Source: Trichobilharzia regenti (taxonomy: Eukaryota; Platyhelminthes; Trematoda; Strigeidida; Schistosomatidae). Taken from it: a DNA stretch of 64,000 bases. The notes beneath the pieces are model-generated. The model had not been told where the DNA came from. It saw only the letters and a program-made list of their open reading frames with translations, and did not search any database. Position 1 is the first letter of the stretch. Each line of letters starts with the position of its first letter. Of this stretch, positions 13,301 through 28,300 are shown one piece after another. A program made the position numbers and the translations under genes. The stretch is taken from contig OX235264.1 of the NCBI GenBank assembly GCA_944472135.2, forward strand, positions 119,503,809 through 119,567,808, in the 5' to 3' direction.

Positions 13301-16300
13301 TGAGTTACTTCCTTGAATGATTATAAGATATTCTTGAAAGTATTTCCAGGCTATGACGTAAGACAGATGTTCCTGACAATAGAAACTGTCGATGACGGGA
13401 TCTATGTGCCTATACTTTTCATTTCAACCTCTTTATTCACTGATTAATACAGTCTGTTAGTGTGTCCAGCATTGGTTCATTTACTTCGTTCAAACAAGCG
13501 TTTTAACTGATCGCTTTGACACCATCCTTTACGATATGATCGTTTGTCTTCCGATTTAAATTTGTTTCTATATCAGTAGCAGTTTACGTCACTAACTGAC
13601 ATCTGAGTTTCTTACAAGTTTTCTAAATCCATTTGTACTTTCTGCAACACTGACTTTTATTTCTAACCATTCAAGCTCAAATTTCTCAGTAACCCTTAAA
13701 TTTTAGCGTGTTATCCCTTTTGATGGAGCTATTTAGCGCTTCAACATTCTTAGGAGCTCATTGCTTAGAAGAGTTCTCATTCAGTTTTTGAGAAAACTTT
13801 TAATTAGTGACTGGACGATGATTTTAGCTTGGATAAACTTCTGCACTCCGCCTCAGCATAAAAAAAACAAGATTAGGATTTTCAATACAAATGTAAGGTC
13901 AGTTAGTTATTTCTACTGTAAGGGTCAGAAACTTTGAGTGTGATGGAAAGGATTTCCAACAGCTAGCTGAAAAGTTCTATCAATAACTGCCTTCGCTCTC
14001 TAGTGAAAACCAAATGGCCGGAAAGAATTAGTAACAAGTAACTCATAAAAAATTGATCAGGAGGCGATTAGTCAATATAATGTGCAGACGAAAATGCAGA
14101 TGGACTGGGCACACACTGAGGAGGCTATTGAATTCTTGAATTCTAACTTCTGCCAATTCACGACATAGCGTGACCATTTCGCAATGTTTTCTTTGATGAG
14201 TTAATACCTCATCTTCAGTCTGCTGTACTCTACTGGTCATGGCTTCCCATCAGAACCCCAGGTTATTAGCCTGAATAGGGCCAGTCGCTAGTGAGCATCA
14301 GATTAATTTTCAAATATTGGTTTTGTAGGGAATTCGTTTGATTGCATAGAGGATTTCTTCATGAGTTAGAATTCAAAGAAGCATTGGATCGGGTCCCAGT
14401 GGTTCAATGGTCTACGAGCTCATCTTGTAACCAGAAGGCCCTGGGTTCGAATCCCGGTGGGTGCGTACTGTTGAGGAGTCCCAAACTAGGACGGAACAGC
14501 TGTCCAGTACTCCCAGGTTTTCCAGTGGCTCTGTTACTGATATCAGCTTATGAAGAAATCCTCCATGCAATCAAATGTGCAGACGCAAATGGAGATAAAC
14601 TGGGCATACACTGAGGAGGTCATTGGATGGCATCCCTCGAGTAGAATCTGAATGAAAGATGACTACTGGGTCGTCGGTTCGGTATTGACATGAAATTTGT
14701 ATGAATTGGAGGAGATGAGATAATTTGAGCATGTTTCGGGATATGAGATAGGACAGATTTGCCGGCATCTTCCATTTCGAATCCTTCATTCATTAATAGA
14801 GTCTGTTAGAGTGTCCAACATTGGTTCATTTGTTTTGTATGAACAAGCATTTTACCCGATGGCTTTTTTATGACATCAGCTAATCAAACTCCATGATATT
14901 ATCTTTTTTCTTTTGATCTACATTATGCTTCTGTAGTATTAGCAGCAGTTTGTGTCACTAACTGATATGTGAGTTTTGTCCAGGTGTACTGAATCCATCC
15001 ATACTCTCAGCGTCACTGACTTTTATTTCTAGCAGTTCAAGATGAGTTTCTCATTAACTCTTAAATTGTAGCATGTTGTCACTATTCATGTAACTATTGA
15101 GCGCTTCAGAGTTCAGAGAAGCTCGCTACTTTAAATACTTATTATTCAGTTGATGCAAGAAAATATTGTAAACGAATGGGCACCGATGTTGGTTTGGAAA
15201 TTTACTGTACTCTGCATGAGGAATAAGAGATTAGGATTTTTAAACACAAATGTGAAATCAGTTCTTCTCTATGTGTCAAAAACTTGGCGCCCGCGTTAAG
15301 AATTCATGGGTCATTGGATCGAGTCCCAGTGGCTTAATGGTCTTCGAGCTCACTGGCCATTGTAACCGAAGGTTCCTGAGTTCGAACACGCGTGGTGGTT
15401 GCCTACTGCTTAAGAGTCCTAAACTAGGACGAAACAGCTGTCCAGTACTCCCAGTTTGATTTCCAATGATCCTCTAACCGATATCAGCTCATGATGAAAT
15501 CCTGTAACTAATCTGTCAGATTCCTATAAAAACCAATACTCGAATATCAAGAAAAGTAATTCCAAAGGTCTGCAGTCGACTTTTATGGAAAACTGCCTTC
15601 ACTCCACATTGAAGATCAAGTGGCTGGTCGGCCAGAAAGAATTAACAATAAGAAACTCTGACAGCAGATCAATCGACAGCCAATTGGTGAAGAAATATGC
15701 AGAAGAAAATGAAGATGGATTTTAAGCATACTCTGAGGAGACTGTCAGGTGAAATTGCGAATCAGTCCATCTCTCGAGTCGACTCTGAATTGAGGACAAC
15801 TCGTTGTGCTTGTATCCAAGATTGATATGGAGGAGATAAAATATCTTGGGTAAGAGTGGGCTGGAGAGGACTGAAGAAAACAGAATGAAGGGAAGTTGTG
15901 TTGTTGAAGTCCTATGTTCAACTCGAAATCCAAGAGGTTGATTCACCCACCTCTACTCACTTAAAATATGTTTATATTTTCAAACAGCTGATGAATTCCT
16001 GATCCCTATTTCATTCAGTTGTATGACTCAGTTCAATTTCAAACTTGGTTCGAGGAAATGGTTGTCTAGGCGGCTACATCTAGTAAAATCATCTTCGATA
16101 AACTGAAGTTTAGGGCTTATTAGTTCAAACACTGAATAATTGCTTACCTACCTTCAAACTCTCATATCAAGATGAAAATTATTATCACCTTCGTTAATAT
16201 GTGGAATTAAACAAATAAGAATTGTATCTATGTAAATTAATCTATATAAATGCGATTGTACAGCTTTTGAGAATGAAATCGCCGAAAAGATACCTTTGAT

Positions 16301-19300
16301 GAACTTCTTGTTCTTTTCAATGTAATATTCCAATGGGTATTTTCCACGAATTCCTTACTGATCACGGCGATAAAGTCATCGCTGAAATACTGGTGACGAT
16401 TTATAGCTCAGCCGAATATTTATAGTCTGTTTAGACTGTCTCAGCTTTCGCTTTTCTTCCAGACTAAATTTACTATGCCTACTCTAAAGACGACCATTTA
16501 TAGTCAAGGTTATCACAAAAAAGACAATTATATCATTCATAACGATAAGCGGAAGCACTAAAGATGTCTTCTAGAAGCACAATGAAGACTTGATGATTGA
16601 ACCGTCTGGCACACAGAAGATAACTGCAGTGAAAAAGATCACCTCTCATGTGGCACGCATCAACTACCGATATTTGTGTATACTTTTAAACTCCCGAAAG
16701 TTAATTTTTCTATTCTGGATTGGTAAGTTTCTTTTTTTTTGAATACACAAGTTTTCAGTTGTCTATATTCCTCTTACTTGTCTTCCATTTTAGAATCGCC
16801 ATGTGAGTCAGATCCTTATAGATGTAATAATGGTGGGAAATGTATAGACTTACCAAGTGGTGATTACAAATGTGTATGTCCATGGGGAACTAAAACTTCA
16901 CAAGATAAAAGATCGTGTAAGTTTTAACTGTTAATCAAAAACATTATTTATAAACTCATTTAACGTACTGATTTAAATGAGTGACACAAGAGTGGCGTTC
17001 GATGGATTTCAAATTTCAGATTCAGATTTAATGGTTGAAGATAGACGGCTTGCAGCCTATGTTAGCCCTTTTCTCGTAAACGTCTGTGGTTGTCCAAACT
17101 CTTCTTGAACGAATCAGTTGAGGTTGCAGACACCACTTCTTCTGGGAGTCGGCTCCGAGAGTTTATGACTCGGTGTGAGAACCAGTATTTAACATTAGTA
17201 TGATTTCTTCTTGTCTTTTAAACTCTCCTGCTATGTCCTCTAAGGTGTTCTGGTCTGGTGTGAAGGAAAAGAGAGAATAGGTCAGGTCCGTAGTCATTAT
17301 TTAGAATTTTAAACATTGTGATTAAATCTCCTCTCTGCCTGTCTAGTCTTTCCTCGTATGATAAAGTAGTCTTGTCGAGAACTATACGTGTTGCTTTCCT
17401 TTGGACCCTTTCTAGAATGTGTGAGTCCCCTTTTAGACAAGGACAGGCTGCCTGGATACAGTTTTCTAGTCTTGACCTCATCAGAGATGTAAATGAGGGG
17501 GTAAACATATCTCTGGTGATTCTAGTAAAGGCTGTGCTAATTTCCCATAAGGATCTGAAACTACGTGCAGCCACCACGTGACGGTATGCTGACACGATAC
17601 CTAAATCCAAGTGAGTCTGAACTGATAGAAGTGTTATTCCCTCTAGTTTGTAGGAGCTGATGCTTGCTTGTCTGATGATCATGGTTGAACATTTTGCTAC
17701 ACTGATCGAGAGCATCCATTCTCTGAACCACTCTCACAATTTATTGAGGTCTTCTTGCAACGTGAGAGTATCACCGTCGCCCTTTGACTCCCTCCAGATT
17801 TTTAAGTCATCTGCGTTTAAGACCATAAGGGAGTCGGTGAGCAGAGATAACCCACTGATTTACAAAATAAATAGGAGAGGTCCGAGTACCGTGTCTTGTG
17901 GCACTCCATTACGCACTGCTGTCCAAGAGGAGAGTTTCAAGTTGATCCTAACCCTCTACCTCCTATTTTTGAGGAATTTCCTGGGCCAGTTTAGTAGTCT
18001 GCCCTTGATACCAAGACGTTCCAAATTCACCAGTAGTCTTTTGTGAGGAACTTTATCGAAGGCTTTTCTGAAGTCTATGAAGACGACGTCAACAGGTCGT
18101 CTGTTGTCCCCTTGATTTGACCCAGCTTTCTCTTGCAGTGAGGAGATTTGACAGGCCGTGCTGTGCTCTGAATTAAATTCTGTCGTTTTCCAGATATGCC
18201 ATGATGCTTTTTTTGATGATTCTTTCCAGTGTCTTCATTAAAGTGCTGGTGCGACTAATAGGCCTGTAATTTGAAGGGCTTTATCTGGATCCTCCTTTCT
18301 GGATGGAGGTTACTATGGCGTCTTTCCAGTCACGCGGTAACACTTTATTTTGAGAGAGAAAGCTTGAAGATCGTGGTCAATGGGCCAGCTATGTAAGCTA
18401 ATAGCTCCTTGAGAAGCCATAGATGAAGATTATCAGGGTCCATTGATTTCCCTGCATCTAGATTCAATAGGCAGTTGAGCACGATGTCCTCAGAGTTTCA
18501 AATTCATTGTGTTAGGTAGTGCTGATAAGCGTAGTTATACTAGCTATTTTACACTTAAATACCTGTATCATTTACTAGAATCCAACTAAGTAAGAATATA
18601 AATTGAGACAATTAACCTATGGCAGTCAAGATTTCATAGTCATATCCCATTTCACATGTTCAAAACACAACTCATCAGGTGTTGGGTCATTCAAACAGAA
18701 ACATGAAACTTGAGTCGGTTTTATACCATCCTAAGACAAGTTAGTTTACTATACTCCACGATTTGAACTCTCGATTGACTTTCTGTATGACTTTAATGGA
18801 TCCACTGATCGGTTCCCAGGGTACAACTAATATTAACCGTCTCATCCCTGGTGTTGATACAGTCTAAAGTCTGTCAGTTAAGTATACAATTTAGTCATCA
18901 TGGTGGTAGGCAATCCTCTGTAATGAGTGTCAACAAGCAGGAAGTCATGTCGATTCCCTCCAACCCTGTAACATAAATTTTGAGTTCACCACGATGAAGG
19001 GTCACCAACCTTGGTGATCACTCCGTCAACTTGACAGATCACAATCAACACTAGCACTAAAGACTACAACGTTTCATACTGATGACTGCTTAATTGCCAG
19101 CCAGTGTATCAGTCTACCCTTCCAATGAGTTCATTTATTAGGAAAGTAAAAACTAGGAGTTTACAATATTTCTACCCGGTAAAAGTGTTATCGAAGGTTC
19201 AGGCATTTAGTATGAATCTAGTCAAAGGTTGATAGTGAATACCTATACCATCTGAGAGATTAAGACTGAGTAATACTGTGTCTACGTCTAATGTATATTT

Positions 19301-22300
19301 GCAACGATGTATTCCTTATCTGATGTGTGATTAGATAAGTCTGCGTATTCTTTTTGATCTCTCGAGTATGCTGTGTGTTCAGCTCATCCTGCTAGACCTA
19401 ATGTTAAGCCACAGAGGTAAACATAATCTCTGCTATCTTATAGCAGTAACAGTATGAGAATATATTTTTCGAATTTGACCATGGATTCATATCATTTAGA
19501 GAACCATCGTAAGAAAGTCTGGGAGTACTGGACAGCTGTTTCATACTAGTTATTTAGTCATCATCAGTACACACCCACCATAGTGGTTTTCAAATCCAGG
19601 ACCTTCCGACTGCAAGACAAGAGGGCTATTAGACCATTCAGCCACCGGAACTCGATTCAATGTCCAGACCACGAATTCTAACTTCTACCAATTCTTGATT
19701 TAGCGTGACTCCACCCATTGTCGCAGGTGGGATATCCATCCACACACGTGACATCTGGATGGACGTCACTGGCCACGATTTCTCACAGGGACTCCAGGAA
19801 ACTCCGTCTTGTAACAAATTAACTAACAAGCATCAGATTAATTTTCAAGAGTCAGTTTGGAAGGTTTCCATCTGTTTTTCGAATTCGTCCAGGGATTGTT
19901 ATCAGTTAGAGAACCATTGAAAATCAGGGTGTTGGCTGCTGTAAAAATCAAGAAATTGGTAGAAGTTAGAATTCATGGGATGGCCATTGAATTAGATCCC
20001 AGTGGCTGAATGGTATACGAGCTAGCTTGCCTTGTAACCGGAAGGTCCTGTGTTCGAACCTTATCAGTAGATGCGTACTGCTGATAATTTCCCAAACTAG
20101 TATGAAACAGCTGTCCAGTACTCTCTGTCTGTCTCCTATTGTTCTCTAAATAATATCACTCTGTGGTCAAATCAAAGTCGTAAAAAAAACAAATCAAATC
20201 CTTACAAATCAAGCCAGGAGGATATGTGGCTGCTAAATCACAGGAGTTTGTCAAAGAATAAACCGTCAGTGAATGAATAATTTCAGATCCTGTGACGTGA
20301 AATCATTTTAGCCACCTGCCTACTAGTGTAGTCGTGTGACTACAATAGTGTCACTAGTGAAAACCTTTTTATACGCCTTCATAACTTGATTATGAGAAAG
20401 GCTAGTCTTCATTCAGCACAGAGTAAGACAATTTATCTATAAGCAAATCATATAGATGTCTATATCAGTATTTCGAATATTCTGTTATCAAAGAATCATA
20501 TACTATCACTTTTCACTTCATCTACATTCCTAATTGATCAAGGTACTACACATCCAAGATTAATACTCCAGCAAAAATATTATCTGAATACTCTTGACGA
20601 CCTTATAGAATTCCTTTTTACATATATCAACCGAATATTTCTCACTCTGGAGACACGATGTGTTATCGATTTATTAGGTACCTGTGCTGGTAAACAATTT
20701 CTTAGGGTTATTTGTCGACAGTAAGTGTTGAACTTCATTGTTTAACTTCTTCGATCTGTCTGAGAGCAGGCGATAAAGCGCTCAATTTACTTCAGCGCTA
20801 CAACGTGTAACGTCCGGTTGATCAATGCAAACTCTTAGTCTGTTAAACTGACATTAATGTCCAGCACTAACAACCCATAAGGATCTGCTTGCTGTCCTGT
20901 CTTGTTCCATCAAATTTTCTCTGATCCATGTTGAAAATGTTCATTTGGTAAGGGGAGGTTGAAGATCACAGATGCACTCCCACCTCAAAGAAAATTGAAG
21001 AAAGATATATCATGGCCGTCTTCCAAAAGAATGGATATCCCAAGCCAACCGAGTCAAGTCAAAGGCACCCTAGGAAAGCACGAAGAAAATCTCCCTACCA
21101 TATCTAAAGGACATCTCAAAAATCACCGAAAGACTACTCAGAACTTTAGGAATTGACGTCGCACACAAACCAACAGAATCACTTCACTCATCTGGTTCTG
21201 TGTCAACCAAAGGATTCAAGAAGGAAATAAGATAAAACCAACATCATATACAAGATAAACTGTAACAACTGGCCAAAGTGGACGTCCCCTTCGTCTTCGT
21301 ATCCCTGATCATAAACTAACTAGCCATCGAAAGACATGACATCCATTCCATCACCCATATCGCTTCACTGCATACAGACAACCACGGACATTAATTCGAA
21401 TGGGACACCCAGCGTTGAAATATTAGACAGAGGAAACACCAAGAATGCTGGAGAATTTTTAGAAGGGTGCCCGATTTTCCAGTGAATCGTGAATCAATAG
21501 ATAAATTGAGATAGATAAAATTTACCAACCGATAAGAAGGAAATCTCACACATAAAGGGTCAAAGTTCAAGTCAAGGAAACAATCAGCGTCAATACTTAT
21601 ACAAGTAGCCTAGAGGGTGTGAGAATACACAAAACAATCAAATAGTCACGTTCAAGGTCATACACCAGGAGACAGGACTACTAGTGAAGTCGTGGAGAAA
21701 TCTATAAGCTCACTTCAATTCAAATTGAAGTATGCATTGAAGATGTTGCTTAGTGGTGAGGCAATGAAAGCTTGTCAAACTAACTATCCAGCTCAAAGAA
21801 CACAACCACATCAAAACCATCCACCGAAGCTACAAATCTAAATTATTGTGTCATTGTATCATCCGTGCACGTCGACATTTTCATACCATCGAATGTGTTA
21901 GCTTTCACAAAGTAATTATATACATAAATATATAACTCCGTTGCTAATGGTGACCAGAATGGTTTAGTTTAAGATGAATACCTAGTCCCATCAGCTGGAT
22001 ATATCTGCATCCCCATCGATCGATGCTGTTCTTGCTATGACTGGAAACCAATACCTTATTATTCCAAACATTAAAACGTTATCCAGTAATCGTGGAAAAT
22101 ACCCATCAGAACATTAGAGTTAAAAGGATAAGTAGTTCAGCAAAGATGTCGATCTTTTCAGCGATTTCATTCTCAAAAGCTGTACAATCACATTTATATA
22201 CATCAGTTTACATGGATACAATTATTATTTAATTAATTCCACATAGTAACGAAGGACATAATAATTTTCAACTTGATATGAAAGTTTGAAGGTATGAATA

Positions 22301-25300
22301 TGGATTACAAGGGGGGGCTCAGAGACAAGATTGCATAGGATTAGAAATCAGTTACAACGTATGCAAAACTAATATTTGATAACTGGAGAAATAATTTTAA
22401 AGGCGAATAAAAGGTGATAATTATTTTCAGCTTGATATGAATTACAAGAGGCTTAGAGATAAAAGTTACGCAGGGATAGAACGAATTACAGCTGTGACCA
22501 AAATGAGCATGGAAACAAATTGAAATCAAAATGTCCAACTTGAAATGTAAGTTAGGAGGTGTGAATATAGATTACAAGAGGCATAGAAACAAAACAAATT
22601 ACACAAGATTAGAATATAAGTGTAAAATTGTTATTCTAAACGGATTACAAGTGTGAGCAGGAGGAGCATGGAAACAAACTTAAAATAGCTGATTTTAAAA
22701 TTGAAAAAATAGGATAAATTGAATGAAGACAAAAAGAGGAAATCACACATACAGAGAACAAAACAAAAAACTGAAGGGTAAGGGGATATACCGAACTAGG
22801 TCCATGGTAGTTGTAAAGGCTGGACTAGTTTCTTTTAAACACACAGCTCCCACTTTTCAGTGAATATGGTGAGAGCTTCCGCAGTACAGAGAAGTCGGAA
22901 ACACGTTACCTTTGGTAGATTTGTGTTTACTTTGTAAATGACTCCAGATGATGAGTTAATTGAAATTGTGTGACCGGTAATGACGAGGTGTTCAGTTATT
23001 GCGCTTCTGATTGAGCCAATACCTCCTATTTGCAGCCATGCTGGACGATGTTCTCTAACACGTTTTGATAAGACCTGCAAAGAAAGACCTATGTACCTAG
23101 CTACGAAAGAGCAAGTGAACTGATATATGCACACTGAAGTGGTCATATGCGGAAGTCTATCCTTTCCGTTGCTCCAGAGTAGTGGGCTGCTAGAGAATAT
23201 CACTCTTAGAGTTGCTTCCGGTAAAGTCTTGTTCAGGGAATTGGAGATTCTCCCTTTAGGAATATCTGCTGCTAGGTCTCCCCTGAATTCCAGATTTAAA
23301 CAGAATCTCTTCTTCTGCACTGAATTGTATTCTTCTCCTTTTGGCCTTCGTTTCGTGTTCTTCTCCACGAAACGCGGTGGGTATCCATTTTGAATCAGGA
23401 TGCTTTTGAGAAATAGGAGCTCTTCTTGTAAACAGTCATCGCTACAAATTCTTCTGGTACAGTGGGCAAGCGAGATGATGAAAGATGTTTTACAGCTGGC
23501 AGGTACCCAACTGTAGAAGTTTGTCAGTTGGCCATTCCATGTTAGTTTACTTTGGATAGATCACTTTAGAGTTCCGTCATCTCTTCGTGTCAATTCGACG
23601 TTCAAAAATGGAATCTTTGATTCATTTTCAAATTCCATTGTGAATTTAATTGAAGGATGGCAGTTATGAAACTCCATGTAAACTAATCTGTATAAATGCG
23701 GTTATCCAATAAGTCAATCGATCCATCAGAGACACCATTTATGAACTAACAGTGCGTAAATCCTCGGACATCATTGAAGCATAAACGCTATAATTCGACA
23801 ACTCAACAACAACGATCGAACGTTTTCAGTCCAATACAGTACATTAGTCAGAAATACGAAGCAGTCTTGATTGTTAATTCGCGGCAAAAAGAAGCAACTA
23901 ACAGACAATACCTAAAATATTTAAGAGAATTAATCAAAACAAAGGAACTAACAAACAAACAAACTAGCACCCTGTTTGATAAAACACTGATGCATAAAGT
24001 TACGATCAGAACAGAAAACATTTGGATCAGCTTTCAAAACACATGGTATGTAAAGATAATTGCAGCGGGCATTTTTTGGATGCATTTAAATACTGTTCAT
24101 GTTTCTCTGTTTGCTTCATGCTTCACTCACCTCCAGTCACACATCTTACCCGGCTCTCCCTGTTTGTATGTCTCTTTCGCTCACCCTATGTATGCTCCCC
24201 TCTCACTGTCTTCCTTTTGGAGAAATATTTCCAGACAGACATAACAATAAAAAGCAGCTAGTTTTACTCTAAAGTTTTGAACGGATCGTCTAACTTGGTA
24301 TCAAACATACACTCTCACACACACACACACACACACAACAAGATTCCTACGGGTTTCTACACTGAAACAAAGAAGAAGAAGAAGAGACTCAATGAAAAGG
24401 TACAAGAAACGATTAAAAACTGCGCAAATCATTATTAACACTAATTAGAATATAATTACCATTGAATATTGAAAACAAGACAGGTGGATTATTTAAGAAA
24501 AAAAGTGGCAGTCACAGTTGGATATTCCTAATTTGTGGGTGTGTGTGTGTGTGTGTGTGTGTGGGAGTGTGCGCGCGCCTGCACTCAGACAAGTCCAGGC
24601 TCGTTTACATTCACATTTTTGTTTAATTTCTAAAACATATTTTGAAGCTGAAATTTGCAGTAAATGAAATGGAGAATAGTGTTGAATGAAATCGATCCAA
24701 AATATCTTGACTTTTCAATGTGGTGGGCCTTGAAGGATTCTCTTGACCACTGTGGTGTTTATTACCCATCAGTATTGGCTAATTAAGGATTTAAAACAAT
24801 TAGTTCCCTTTATGAATTTAGATAAAGCAATAAAAAGACGTCATTTGTCTGAAACGTATTATGTATGTGTTTGTGCAACACATTTCAAGCAATCTGATCC
24901 AGCGCTCATGGACTTGTCATAGGAATATATATGAAATTAATAAAGATTTAAGAGGTGATAAAATAAACGTAGTTCAATTTAAAAGGACATATTGAAGGTC
25001 AAAATAACAATGAAGATCACTAGACCAAATAAGACAGGTAATAGTAGATCTACCCTGCTTTGTATCAAAGCGAAGTTTACCAAGGAAGGTGGTTTAGTTT
25101 GATGACGAATTGTTTCTGATGGACACATAAAGGTGGTTTAAACTTTCTAATTGATAGCTAGCGCTTCCACAAACTTTACGAAACGCCCCAAAGACGTTTT
25201 ACAGATAGAAAGGTTTAAAAGATCTGTTAACATCAATTTTATGTCCTGTCTCTATAATATGTTTGACAATAGAGGAGCTAGGTCTCCTAATCTCACGATT

Positions 25301-28300
25301 AATGGGTTCTGAAAATTCTTTTTCTTTCCGGAGCCATCTAGAAATATGCTCTGAAGTCAGCCATTAATTACTTGCAGAGATCGATGAGTTCTCCCTCCTA
25401 CGTATGTGTGTCCACACGTACATTCAAATTGGTAAATACAGTGGGATGCGACATTATTTTTCGCATGTTCAAAAGTCTTAGATGGATGGATATATTGGCT
25501 TCACATTATCAATTATTATGATATCAGATGTATAAAAATTCGTCTTTTTAACAGAAGCCTTGAATCTTTGTCTGGTTATCAAGCCACTTTGATGTCCCAT
25601 ATCAGGTAGCTTGATGTACAGGTCTTTCTAAGCGGCTAGTTGGAGAGTGGGTCTTGGTGTTCCGACTACTTTATATCTCCTGATGAACTTGACTGGATAA
25701 TTGCTATCAACCAGAGTTTGTGTCAACTTTCTTTCTTCTTCATCAAGTGTGTCTTCAGTGCATAGTCGTTGGATTCTACTGAAGAGGCACCTCGCCCACT
25801 AAGGCTCTTTTGTACCGAACAGGGCGGAAACTGTGATAATTAAGAGACCGTCCTTTCCAGGCAGGTTTTCTATAAATAAATCGTTTTATTGACCCATCAA
25901 GGCGTCGACTGAGCAATATGTCTAGGAAAGATAAACAATTATCTTCCTTTTCTACAGATGTGAGTGATATGCTTGCTATTCTGAGCTTCATTCAATCGAT
26001 TTAAAACTGAGGTGGCAGAACAAGACTTATCACTTATGATTACAATATCATCTACAAACCTTTATATAAAGTGGAACATTTTTGATTAAATTCTCCGAAA
26101 AATTCTCATTATATGACATAAAGATATCTGCTAAAAGAGGCACTAACGGACTTCCCATGGCAACACCATCAACTTGGCGGAAACAATCGCCTTCAAACAA
26201 ATTACGTCTTTATCAGCTGCAAACTACCTGAAATTACAATGGTTATAAATAATAACATTTCATACTTCATTGCAAGGTGAACGCATCTGGAACATAAGTA
26301 TTACAGTTTATGATTTAAGTTACAATCAATTTGCATAGTATCAAACTATGAGAAAAGATAAAGTGGGATGAGAGAAGACAAAAAACAGAAAAATCTAATA
26401 AATAGTGTCACCTTGGCAACAAAAGGAGGTCAAAGTTCATCAATTTGAAAACGTTCTTAGTGAATTGAGCCCACTAGTGTGTATGACTAATCAGTGTAAT
26501 GAAAGTAAAATGGTTACCAAAGGAGTGAGAGATTGACTACACTCTCTTTCTGTGTGCATAATTTCGGTCTGTGACTTTTGATTGCAATTGCTTCAGCAGT
26601 AAATCGTAGTAGATTCGCTGTCCTTTGTATGTTTAATATTTTGAAGGATTTGGAAATCTCGACAAAATGACCCCTATCTGTTAATTGCACTTTGTATATA
26701 TCTGCTTCCTTTTAAGCATAGGTTTCTCGGAATATGCTGTGAAAACCGGATAGAAGCCTTTATTTCTGTCCTTCTAATGTACTTGCTGCTGCAAGTACAC
26801 GTAAATTTATAAATGCAGTTGGAAGTAACATTAGCAGGGTACTTATCCAGTTTCGATCGGCTTATATAGCATGTAGTACTGTATAGTGTCACCTGATTGG
26901 CTGCAGAAAAGCATCTCTTTATTGCTCCTTTCATCCTCTTTTCAATCTTTTGCGATGCTTTTTCGCCTTTGCATGGGAGGCTAATGGACACTTTCTTCTT
27001 CTCAACTGTTTGATAATTTCCTTTCTCATCTTTTTCTTTGCTGTACTTTAGGGTAAATCCTTTTGGATACCAGTTTTCCTTTAGGCATTTTTCAACAAAG
27101 CTTAATTCTTCTTCTACCTTGTTAGGCGAACATAACTTCCTGGCCCTGTCGTACAGTGTCCTTACTGATCCCCGCTTATAGCTCATAGGGTAGAAGCTGT
27201 TGTAGTCAGGGTATTGTCCGGTCCAAGTTTCTTTTCTGTAGATGGACTTTTCGACCGTTCAATCGTTTCTTCTTTTTACATTTAGGTCCAGGAAATTGAA
27301 TTCATCATTGTGTTTGTATTCCATGGTGAATTTATTGTTTGAGTGAACCTCATTTAGGCGGTCAAATAATATAGATGCCTGACCCATGTCGTTACAAACA
27401 ACAAAAGTATCATCGACGTAATGACGGTAGTATGCAGTTTCATTGATAGCGTCACTCGATCACGTTTGTTCGAGATAGCCCATGAAGATGTCTGCTAGAA
27501 CGGGTTCTAGAAGTGAACCCATGGCGACCCCGTCAATTTGTCGGTAGAATTGGTTATTGAATTTAAATTGGATATCTTTTGTGAAAATAACTAGTAGTCG
27601 TTTCATCTCTGACTCCGGAGTCAAATAGAATGTCAACTCAAATTAGGGGAATTCCCACAAAAAATGAGGATCATTCAAACGTAGATGACCAAGCTAACGA
27701 TAATGTCTGAACTAACTTCCTTTGGACGCACCAATTGGGCTTCTTAATATGGATCCCAACAGCCAGCCTCAGCAATATTTAGTAGACGAACTTTTAAGGC
27801 CAAGTTAAGATTTGTTGGCATGCACGGTAGATAATTTTAAAGCCTCCTCGTTGACATCAATTTTGTTCTGTATCCACAAGATGAGATAGAATAACGCTAG
27901 GAATAGACAATGGTATTAAAAAAATGATGCCTTTTTTTATTGACAGCGATCTACCTGTAGTAAGCTGACTTAGCATATTATTGAGGCTGTTACACGCTAG
28001 CTACCAGGAAGTTTCTTATACAGCGTAGAGTCTGTAATAAAAGCCGTGATTTCATCATCCTGGATAACACTGTGGCACCAAAAGCAATACGTGCTGTGCT
28101 GCACTCACATGACGAGCGCCGTTACTCACTAGAGAAGCAAATAAATCCAGATGACGGGCCACAAAAAGAGAATAAAACCTGCATCCTCGATTAAACCGTC
28201 AAACATTATTCATCAAATAACCTTAGCTTTCTTTGTAACACGTCGGTGGCACAGTGGTTAGGACTCTCGCCGATCATGCACATGGTCCGGGGTTCGAGCC

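Noticed and set aside
17318..18046. Plus-strand frames of 87 and 128 codons
   Set aside because: Shadows of the antisense CR1-like LINE.
23774..24244. 156-codon plus-strand frame
   Set aside because: No recognisable family, no exon boundaries in the gene's phase; probably chance or repeat-derived.
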